Positions 14,383 to 21,021 of a stretch of 38,920 bases of DNA are shown piece after piece. The stretch comes from Caldimonas manganoxidans ATCC BAA-369. Lineage in GTDB: Bacteria; Pseudomonadota; Gammaproteobacteria; Burkholderiales; Burkholderiaceae_C. The position numbers and the translations under genes are program-made. Location of the stretch: assembly GCF_000381125.1 (NCBI RefSeq), contig NZ_KB905955.1:1-38920 (forward strand), written 5' to 3'. Every line of letters starts with the position of its first letter. Within the stretch, counting starts at the first letter, position 1. The notes below the pieces were generated by a model. That model did no database searches and had not been told where the DNA came from. It was given only the letters and a program-made list of their open reading frames with translations.

Positions 14383-16368
14383 ATGGCATCGGTGCAGACG
14401 ATCGGCCGCGCGCTGCAGCGCTTTCGCCACCAGCGCGGGCTCAGCCTGGCGGGCTTGTCCGAGCGCAGTGGTGTGGCCAAATCGACGCTGTCGCAGCTCG
14501 AAAACGGCGAAGGCAACCCCACGATCGAAACCCTGTGGGCGGTGGCCAATGCCTTGGGCGTGCCTTTCGGTGTGCTGATCGACGACGGCGGCGGCGAGCA
14601 GCCCGCCTGGGGCGGCCCTGGCGTGCATGTTCGATTGATCGAACGATCGCGCGACGATCCCGAGATCGAGGTCTACACGATCGAACTGTTGCCGGGTTGC
14701 CGCAAGGAGTCGGCTCCGCATTTGCACGGCGTGAAAGAACGGGTGACGGTGCTGGCCGGGACGATGTTGGCCGGGCCGGCGGATCGCCCGCGCTTGCTGC
14801 GTTCGGGCGAAACCCATGTGTTCGAAGCCGATGTCTCCCATGTGTATGCGGCCCATGAGCATGGTGCGCGGGCCTTGGTCTTGATCGAGTATCCGCCCAA
14901 GGCCTATGGCGGCTGTGCCTCCACACTGTACGTGCCCCAGCCCGCCGATGCGGCGGCGTGGGAGGGCTTGCTCGGGGTGTTGGAGCGGGCCTTGTTGGAG
15001 GTGTCCAATGGCTTGGGCGTGCGCTTGTTGCGCTTGCGCGGCGAGCCCGAGCCCGGACGGGACGGGCGGCAGCTGTGGGCGCAGGCCCTGGCCGAGCTGC
15101 AAGCCGGTCCGTGGCCTTGGCCGGTGCATGCCTTCGTCGAGGAGGATGCGCAAGGGCCGTTCATCGGCCTGGTGCCGATGCTGGCCTGTTCGGCCTTTTT
15201 CGGCGAATGGGCGCCGCAGGCCTGGTCGGCCCAGCCCTTGCCCCAGCGATGCCTGCGTTTGGCCCGGTGGGCGCAATCGCCCACGACCCCTTTGGGCGAG
15301 GACGATGTGCGTTCGTTGGTGGCGGACCTGGAGTCGCCCTCGTGGGTGCTCAATGGGTTGGCGCTGGAGGTGTCGCTGCAGCGTGGCCAACGGCGCTTGC
15401 CGCGCGTCTTGCGGGCCGGCTTGCCCGAGGGGGCGTCCTGCCCCGAGCGAAGCGGGCCGCTGGGCAGCCGCATCGATGTCGAGCAGTACGATGCCTTCGA
15501 GTTGCTGCACCCGGCCTATGCGCGTCAGGTGGTGGCCGCCGCGCAGGACATCGCCAGCGCGGCATCGGCGCCACCGTCGGGCTTGGTCATCGACGTGGGC
15601 AGCGGCCCTGGGCTGCCCTTGTTGATGTTGCGCGAGCTGCACCCGTCATTGGAGTTCTTGGCCGTGGAGCCCGATGAGGCGGCCTATGCCTGCTTGCAGC
15701 GCCGCACCGGCCAGACGCCGGGCATCGAGACCCATCGGGGCGATTTCCTGGCCTTGGAGTGGCCGGCAGCGCGCACGTCCTTGATCACGTCCTTCGGGGC
15801 CTCGCATCACTTGAACACCGCCTTCATGTTGCACAAGGCCGCGGCGTTGTTGCAGCCCGGAGGCTTGTTGGTGGTGGCCGATGAGTTCCTGCCCGAATTC
15901 ACCAGCGTCGAAGAACGCCATGCGGCCTTGGTGCGGCATCACGGGGCGTATTTGCTGGCCAGCATGGCCTGGGTGGGCGAGCCGTGGCCCCAGGCCCATG
16001 GGGAGGACGCGCGGCTGTACCGGGACTTCCGTCGCACGGTGTTGATGGCCTCGATGGCCGCCGCCGAAGGGCGGGGCGCCCAGGCCGTGGGCATGTGCCG
16101 TCAGCTCTACGCCCGCCTGTGCGACTCCGAGGTGCGCCGCTGGCCGCAAGACGAGTTGGGCGCCTTCGTGCGGTTTTATTGGCTGGAGCTGCAAGCCATG
16201 GTGGCCGGCTTCGACTATGAAGTCGAACGCAAAACCTTTGCGCGGCGCTTTGCCGGTTTGGCGGCTTTGGCCGGTTTGGAATTGGTGCGTCACCGCCGGG
16301 TGTTCGCGACCGTGGGGCAAGACGATTGGGGCGGTGGCACGCATGTGTTCGCGTTCCGCAAGCCATAG
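14383..16368 (+). CDS. XRE regulator-cupin-SAM methyltransferase fusion protein
   Basis: A 661-aa single-frame protein. Residues 5-62 form an XRE helix-turn-helix (IGRALQRFRHQRGLSLAGLS, SGVAKSTLSQLENGEGNPTI). Residues 105-175 form a cupin with a complete first metal motif (H113, H115, E119, then LAG) and a second-motif histidine in SHVYAAHEHG. Residues 180-390 are a region I do not recognise. Residues 398-520 are a class I methyltransferase with SAM motif VIDVGSGPG (402-410), EPDEAAY, a GDFLALEW acidic strand and LQPGGLLVVADEF. The C-terminus (to 661) is helical, with no membrane segment. The first two domains look like a normal cupin-type repressor of AzlCD exporters; the methyltransferase is the unusual addition. 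The ATG follows AGGGAGG. Leucine is often TTG, more so than in neighbouring minus-strand genes. azlC starts 5 bp after the stop. Confidence 0.88.
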   Translation: MASVQTIGRALQRFRHQRGLSLAGLSERSGVAKSTLSQLENGEGNPTIETLWAVANALGVPFGVLIDDGGGEQPAWGGPGVHVRLIERSRDDPEIEVYTIELLPGCRKESAPHLHGVKERVTVLAGTMLAGPADRPRLLRSGETHVFEADVSHVYAAHEHGARALVLIEYPPKAYGGCASTLYVPQPADAAAWEGLLGVLERALLEVSNGLGVRLLRLRGEPEPGRDGRQLWAQALAELQAGPWPWPVHAFVEEDAQGPFIGLVPMLACSAFFGEWAPQAWSAQPLPQRCLRLARWAQSPTTPLGEDDVRSLVADLESPSWVLNGLALEVSLQRGQRRLPRVLRAGLPEGASCPERSGPLGSRIDVEQYDAFELLHPAYARQVVAAAQDIASAASAPPSGLVIDVGSGPGLPLLMLRELHPSLEFLAVEPDEAAYACLQRRTGQTPGIETHRGDFLALEWPAARTSLITSFGASHHLNTAFMLHKAAALLQPGGLLVVADEFLPEFTSVEERHAALVRHHGAYLLASMAWVGEPWPQAHGEDARLYRDFRRTVLMASMAAAEGRGAQAVGMCRQLYARLCDSEVRRWPQDELGAFVRFYWLELQAMVAGFDYEVERKTFARRFAGLAALAGLELVRHRRVFATVGQDDWGGGTHVFAFRKP

Positions 16369-16373
16369 ACCGC

Positions 16374-17069
16374 ATGAGATCGGGGGTGTTCAGCGGCTTG
16401 GCCGACAGCGTGCCGATCGCGGCCGGCTATGTGCCGGTGGCTTTTTCTTTCGGCTTGGCTGCGGTGCAGATGGGGCTGGGCGCCGCTTGGGCGGTGGCCA
16501 TCTCGGCCTTGGTGTTTGCCGGGGCCAGCCAGTTCGTGCTGCTGTCGTTGTGGGCCGCGGGGGGCGCGCCACTGGCGGTGGTGCCCACGGTGTGGCTGCT
16601 CAATGCGCGCCACTTGCTCTACGGCCAGGTGGTGGCCGAGCAGCTGGCGCAGGCGCGGTCGGCCCGGGTGTCGTCCACGCTGGCGTTTGGCTTGACGGAC
16701 GAAGTCTTCGCCTGCGCAGCCACGCGTCTGCCCGGTCTGCCCCCCGAGCGACGGGCCGGCTGGCTGGCCGGTCTTCAGGCCGGGGCCTATGGTGCCTGGA
16801 TCGCCGGGACCGCGCTGGGGGCCGCCGCAGGGGCTCAGTGGGTCGATCGGTTCCCGCTGCTGCGCGAGGCCTTGCAATTCATGTTGCCGGCGCTGTTCCT
16901 GTCCTTGCTGTTGCAGATGGGCGTGCGCGGCCGGGCCATGGGGCTGGCGGCGGCCGCGGGCATCACGCTGCTGGGGCTGGCGCTGGCGTCGGCGTCCGTG
17001 GCCCTTCCGGCTGGCATGCTGGCCGGTGCGGCTTTCCAGTCGTTGCGAGCGGGCAGCGAGCATGACTGA
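16374..17069 (+). CDS. azlC: Branched-chain amino acid exporter, large subunit AzlC
   Basis: A 231-aa inner-membrane protein of the AzlC family, the large subunit of a two-component exporter of branched-chain amino acids and some analogues. The family signature GYVPVAFSFGLAAVQMGL, AGASQFVLLSL and the NARHLLYG motif are present, with about seven hydrophobic helices. The ATG at 16374 is 5 bp after the fusion-regulator stop, and the gene overlaps azlD by 8 bp, so the three genes form one operon. AzlCD pairs are often controlled by an adjacent XRE-cupin or Lrp-type regulator, consistent with the upstream HTH-cupin domains. Confidence 0.93.
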   Translation: MRSGVFSGLADSVPIAAGYVPVAFSFGLAAVQMGLGAAWAVAISALVFAGASQFVLLSLWAAGGAPLAVVPTVWLLNARHLLYGQVVAEQLAQARSARVSSTLAFGLTDEVFACAATRLPGLPPERRAGWLAGLQAGAYGAWIAGTALGAAAGAQWVDRFPLLREALQFMLPALFLSLLLQMGVRGRAMGLAAAAGITLLGLALASASVALPAGMLAGAAFQSLRAGSEHD

Positions 17070-17412
17070 GGCGGGCTGGACGTTGCTGCTGACGGTGCTG
17101 GCCTGCGGGCTGGGCACCTTCGTCCTGCGCGCCTTGCCGTTTTGGTGGCGCTTGCGGCGCCGCGGCGCGTCGGGCTCGCAGTCGATCCGCCGCTGGTCTT
17201 CGGCCATGGGCCCGGCGGCCCTGGCGGCTTTGCTGGTGGCCTCGCTCCATCCGCTGGTGTGGCCGGCGGCCGGCCCGGCTCGAATCCTGCCGGTGGCCGC
17301 CGCTGTGGCCGCGGTGGTGGTTTGGCAGCGTCTGTGCGGGGGACTGGTCGGTCCCACGCTGTGGGGGACGGCGGTGTATGCCTGGATGGTGTGGGTGGAC
17401 GGCGGGCCTTGA
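17062..17412 (+). CDS. azlD: Branched-chain amino acid exporter, small subunit AzlD
   Basis: A 116-aa membrane protein with three to four hydrophobic helices. It contains GLGTFVLRALPFWW near residue 15, an AMGPAALAALLVASL helix and the terminal GPTLWGTAVYAWMVW. AzlD is the small partner of AzlC and is needed for export. It starts 8 bases inside the azlC end, indicating translational coupling. The ATG at 17062 has no strong ribosome site of its own, in line with re-initiation. The convergent alr gene ends 18 bp downstream, and no clear terminator is visible between them. Confidence 0.9.
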   Translation: MTEAGWTLLLTVLACGLGTFVLRALPFWWRLRRRGASGSQSIRRWSSAMGPAALAALLVASLHPLVWPAAGPARILPVAAAVAAVVVWQRLCGGLVGPTLWGTAVYAWMVWVDGGP

Positions 17413-17429
17413 GTCGGCTGATGGTCGGC

Positions 17430-18560
17430 TTACGCGGCCTGCGGCCCCAGATCGCGGACCGTCACCGGCACGCGCGCAGCCAGCGCGCACATCAATTCAT
17501 ACGCCACGGTGTGGGCCGCCGCAGCCACTTCGTCGATGGGCAGCAGGCTGCCGTGCGGGCCCTGGCCCCACAAGGTGACTTCCGCGCCGAGGCCGGCGTG
17601 GCGACCGGCTTGCTCGACCGGCGTGAGATCCACCGTGAGCATGTCCATGGACACGCGGCCCACCACACGGGTGCGCACCCCATCGACCAGCACCGGTGTG
17701 CCGGTGCCGCAGTGGCGCGGGTAGCCGTCGGCATAGCCGCAGGCCACCACACCGATGCGCATGGGCTGCGGCGCGGTGAAGGTGCTGCCGTAGCCGACGC
17801 AGTCGCCCGCCTCCAAGGACTGCACGGCGATCAGGCGCGATCGCAGGGTCATGGTCGGCAGCAGGCCCCAGTGGCGCGCGGTGTGGGCAGGAAAATCAGG
17901 GGCCGAGCCGTACACCATGATGCCAGGGCGCACCCAGTCGGCGCGCACGTCGGGATGGTCGCCCGCGTAGCGCAAGGTGGCCGCGCTGTTGCAGAGTGAG
18001 CGCTCACCGGGCAAGTCGGTGGTGGCGGCTTGGAAGGCCGCCATCTGATGTGCGATGCCGCGTTCGTTGTCGGCATCGGAAAAATGGGTCATCAGCGAGA
18101 TCTCCTCGACTTGCGTGAGGCCGCTCAAGCGCATCCAGGCCGTGCGGAAGGCGTCGCGCTTGAAGCCCAGCCGGTTCATGCCGGAATTGAATTTGAGAAA
18201 AACCCGGTGCGGCCAGGTGGTTTTGTGGGTGGCCAGCCAGTCGATTTGCTGCTCGGTGTGCACCACATGCCACAGGTTCAAGCGCGAGCAGGCTTCGAGG
18301 TCGCGGGCCTCGAAGCAGCCTTCGAGCAGCAGAATGGGGCCGCGCCAGCCCAAGGCACGCACGCGTTCGGCCTCGGCAATGTCCAGCAGGGCAAAGCCAT
18401 CGGCCCCTTGCAGTCCGGCGTAGGCGCGTTCGATGCCGTGGCCGTAGGCATTGGCTTTGACGACGGCCCAGACCTTGGCGTCGGGGGCGGCCGCGCGGGC
18501 GCGCTGCAGGTTGCGTGCGAGGGCGTCGGGGTGGATGATGGCTTCGATGGGACGGGGCAT
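17430..18560 (-). CDS. alr: Alanine racemase
   Basis: Alr makes D-alanine from L-alanine with PLP, for peptidoglycan. The 376-aa fold-type III enzyme shows the PLP lysine K35 in [13 protein letters not shown], the LMTHFSDAD and [10 protein letters not shown] barrel motifs, RPGIMVYG, and the second catalytic residue Y257 in CVGYGSTF from the C-terminal beta domain, with GRVSMDM following. The length is normal. The ATG at 18560 was chosen over a longer in-frame reading because [18 protein letters not shown] matches the usual N-terminus. It stands alone on the minus strand, convergent with azlD and divergent from lplT. Whether it is the biosynthetic or a catabolic (DadX) copy cannot be told; no dadA is near. 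Confidence 0.94.
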   Translation of the reverse strand: MPRPIEAIIHPDALARNLQRARAAAPDAKVWAVVKANAYGHGIERAYAGLQGADGFALLDIAEAERVRALGWRGPILLLEGCFEARDLEACSRLNLWHVVHTEQQIDWLATHKTTWPHRVFLKFNSGMNRLGFKRDAFRTAWMRLSGLTQVEEISLMTHFSDADNERGIAHQMAAFQAATTDLPGERSLCNSAATLRYAGDHPDVRADWVRPGIMVYGSAPDFPAHTARHWGLLPTMTLRSRLIAVQSLEAGDCVGYGSTFTAPQPMRIGVVACGYADGYPRHCGTGTPVLVDGVRTRVVGRVSMDMLTVDLTPVEQAGRHAGLGAEVTLWGQGPHGSLLPIDEVAAAAHTVAYELMCALAARVPVTVRDLGPQAA

Positions 18561-18695
18561 GGCCGCTAGGCTCCGGGGCAATCCCGCCGATTCTGCCAGC
18601 CGGGCGGCCGCATCCGATGCGATGTCAGGCCGTCTTGGGCGCAGCATTCACGGGTTTTCCGGTCGGCGCCGGGGGATCGCCGCATGCTATAAACC

Positions 18696-18725
18696 CGCTC
18701 GCTTCCCGCGACGAGGAAGCAAGCG
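18696..18725. repeat. Imperfect inverted repeat between alr and lplT
   Basis: Arms of 11 bases (CGCTCGCTTCC at 18696-18706 and GGAAGCAAGCG at 18715-18725) with one mismatch enclose an 8-base spacer in the 225-bp divergent region. In minus-strand RNA the mismatch becomes a G-U pair. A TATAAA lies just upstream at 18688-18693 but has no matching -35. It may be an operator or a leader hairpin for lplT. Confidence 0.4.
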
Positions 18726-18785
18726 TTGTCTGTCGTTTCAAGGATGTCACCCTGCCCGGAAGCCGGCGCCCAGCGAGCCCAGTGA

Positions 18786-20066
18786 ATGAAAAAAGGCTTC
18801 TACACCATCATGTCGGCGCAGTTCTTCAGCTCGCTGGCCGACAACGCATTGTTCGTCGCGGCCGTGGAGCTGTTGCGGCTGTCGGGCGCTGGGGAGTGGC
18901 AGCGCGCGGCCTTGGTGCCGATGTTCGCGCTGTTTTATGTGGTGTTGGCGCCGTTCGTGGGGGCGTTTGCGGATTTCTTGCCCAAGGGCAAGGTGATGTT
19001 CGTCTCCAACAGCGTCAAGGTGCTGGGCTGCTTGATGATGCTGTTCGGCACCCATCCGCTGATGTCGTATGCGATCGTGGGCTTGGGCGCTGCGGCCTAT
19101 TCGCCGGCCAAGTACGGCATCCTCACTGAGCTGCTGCCGCCGTCACAGCTGGTCAAGGCCAATGGCTGGATCGAGGGCCTGACGATCGCCTCGATCATTC
19201 TGGGGGTGTTGTTGGGCGGGCAGTTGGTCGGCCCGGTGTTGGGGCCGTGGTTGTTGTCGGTGGACTTGCTGCCGGGCTGGGACACCGGCATCGAGACCGC
19301 GCCGCAGGCGGCGATCGCCTCGATCATCGTGTTGTACGTCTTGGCCGCGGTCTTCAATTGGTTCATCCCACGCACCAGCGCGACGCTGCAGCCGCTGCCG
19401 GCCTCGCCGCTGGAGCTGTGGCGAGACTTTCGCACCTGCAATCGCCGGTTGTGGCGCGACCGGCTGGGGCAGATTTCTTTGTCGACCACCACGCTGTTTT
19501 GGGGGGTGTCGGGGAATTTGCGCTACATCGTGCTGGCCTGGGCTGCGGCCGCTTTGGGCTATTCGACCACGCAGGCGTCTTCCCTGGTGGGGGTGGTGGC
19601 CGTGGGCACGGCGGTGGGGGCGATGGTGGCCTCGGTCTACATGCGCCTGGATCAGGCCACGCGGGTCATTCCCTTGGGCATCGCCATGGGGGTGTTGGTC
19701 ATCGGCATGAACTTCATCGACAACGTCTGGGTGGCCGCGCCTTTCTTGATCGTGTTGGGCGGGCTGGGCGGCTTCCTGGTGGTGCCGATGAATGCGCTGC
19801 TGCAGCATCGGGGCCACAACCTGATGGGCGCGGGGCGCTCGATCGCGGTGCAGAACTTCAATGAGCAGGCCTGCATCTTGGGGCTGGGCGCGTTCTACAC
19901 CGGGATGACCAAGCTGGGCTTGTCGGCGTTTGGGGCTATCACGGCGTTCGGGCTGGTGGTGGCCGGCACGATGTGGGCGATCGGGCGCTGGCATGCGCAC
20001 AATCTGCGCCACCATGCCGAGGAGGTGGAGCACTTGCTCGAGATCGCGCGCAGCGACCGTCATTGA
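18786..20066 (+). CDS. lplT: Lysophospholipid transporter LplT
   Basis: LplT is an MFS carrier that flips lysophosphatidylethanolamine across the inner membrane for re-acylation. The 426-aa protein begins MKKGFYTIMSAQFFSSLADN, the characteristic LplT opening with the ADNALF motif. It has about twelve hydrophobic segments, including YSPAKYGILTELLPPSQLVK and NALLQHRGHNLMGAGRSIAV, both typical of LplT. In enterobacteria lplT is followed by aas; here the next gene is instead an EamA-type permease 10 bp downstream, and no acyltransferase is visible in the window. No strong ribosome site precedes the ATG at 18786. Confidence 0.92.
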   Translation: MKKGFYTIMSAQFFSSLADNALFVAAVELLRLSGAGEWQRAALVPMFALFYVVLAPFVGAFADFLPKGKVMFVSNSVKVLGCLMMLFGTHPLMSYAIVGLGAAAYSPAKYGILTELLPPSQLVKANGWIEGLTIASIILGVLLGGQLVGPVLGPWLLSVDLLPGWDTGIETAPQAAIASIIVLYVLAAVFNWFIPRTSATLQPLPASPLELWRDFRTCNRRLWRDRLGQISLSTTTLFWGVSGNLRYIVLAWAAAALGYSTTQASSLVGVVAVGTAVGAMVASVYMRLDQATRVIPLGIAMGVLVIGMNFIDNVWVAAPFLIVLGGLGGFLVVPMNALLQHRGHNLMGAGRSIAVQNFNEQACILGLGAFYTGMTKLGLSAFGAITAFGLVVAGTMWAIGRWHAHNLRHHAEEVEHLLEIARSDRH

Positions 20067-20076
20067 GGGCCGCGGC

Positions 20077-21021
20077 ATGGTGTGGCCCACGCTGGCGTTG
20101 CTGTTCAATGCGGCCGTTTGGGGCCTGTCGTGGTGGCCTTTGCGGCTTTTGCGCGACATGGGCGTGCATCCGCTGTGGGCCAATGTCGGGCTGTTTTCGA
20201 TCGGCTGCGCGGTGCTGCTGCTGTGGCGGCCGCAGGCCCTGGGACAAGTGCGGCGCACGCCGGTGCTGTGGGCCATGGCCTTGGCCTCGGGCGGGGTCAA
20301 TGCGGCCTTCAACTGGGGGGTGAGCATCGGCGAGGTGGTGCGCGTGGTGTTGTTGTTCTACCTGATGCCGGTGTGGACGGCGCTGTTGGCCTGGCTGTGG
20401 CTGGGCGAGCGTCCGGGACTGGGAGGGCTGCTGCGGGTGGGGTTGGCCTTGGGCGGGGCGGCCCTGGTGTTGCAGCCCGAGGGTGGGGCTTGGCCGCTGC
20501 CGCGCAGCCTGGCCGACGTGCTGGGGCTGTTGGGCGGCCTGGGCTTTGCCTGCAACAGCGTGCTGGTGCGGCGCTTTGCACCGGTCACGCGCGACGAAGG
20601 CCGCGCCTTGGCGATGCTGATGGGCTGTGTGGGTGTGTCTTTGGTCTTGGCCTTGGCGTTGGGGCCGCTGACCGGGATGCACTGGGTGCCGGCGTTGCCG
20701 CCGGTGCAGCCGCCGTGGATGGCGCTGCTGGGGCTGACGGCCTTGGCTTTCTTGGCCGGCAATTTGGCCTATCAGCATGGGGCGTCGAGGCTGCCGGCCA
20801 ATGTCACGGCGGTGGTGATGCTCACCGAAGTGGTGTTTGCGGCGCTGTCGGCGGTGTGGATCGGCGCAGAGCCGCTGTCGGGGCGCACGCTGCTGGGGGG
20901 TGGGCTGATCGTGATGGCCGCCTTGCTGGCCACGCTGGCTCCTGCGCGGGTCGGTCGGGGTGCTCAGCCTGCGGCGAAGGCCAACCGGCGCACTTCGGCC
21001 AGCAGCTCGGCTTCTTCGTAA
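20077..21021 (+). CDS. EamA/DMT-type permease
   Basis: A 314-aa membrane protein with ten hydrophobic helices in two EamA repeats: WGLSWWPLRLL and LPVWTALLAWLWLGERP in the first, and YQHGASRLPANVTAVVMLTEVVFAAL, preceded by a LAGNLA turn, in the second. DMT transporters export amino acids, metabolites or drugs; no substrate can be assigned. It follows lplT by 10 bp. The last 20 or so residues (after APARVG) are hydrophilic, Ser/Ala-rich and read antisense through the 3' end of the convergent CheA gene, with a 58-bp overlap. This tail may be recently acquired by loss of an earlier stop. Confidence 0.85.
   Translation: MVWPTLALLFNAAVWGLSWWPLRLLRDMGVHPLWANVGLFSIGCAVLLLWRPQALGQVRRTPVLWAMALASGGVNAAFNWGVSIGEVVRVVLLFYLMPVWTALLAWLWLGERPGLGGLLRVGLALGGAALVLQPEGGAWPLPRSLADVLGLLGGLGFACNSVLVRRFAPVTRDEGRALAMLMGCVGVSLVLALALGPLTGMHWVPALPPVQPPWMALLGLTALAFLAGNLAYQHGASRLPANVTAVVMLTEVVFAALSAVWIGAEPLSGRTLLGGGLIVMAALLATLAPARVGRGAQPAAKANRRTSASSSASS

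Noticed and set aside
13073-14578. A plus-strand frame of about 500 codons opposite the antiporter
   Set aside because: Its translation is His/Gln-rich and is the mirror of hydrophobic codons in the antiporter. The real gene on the minus strand has both CaCA repeats.
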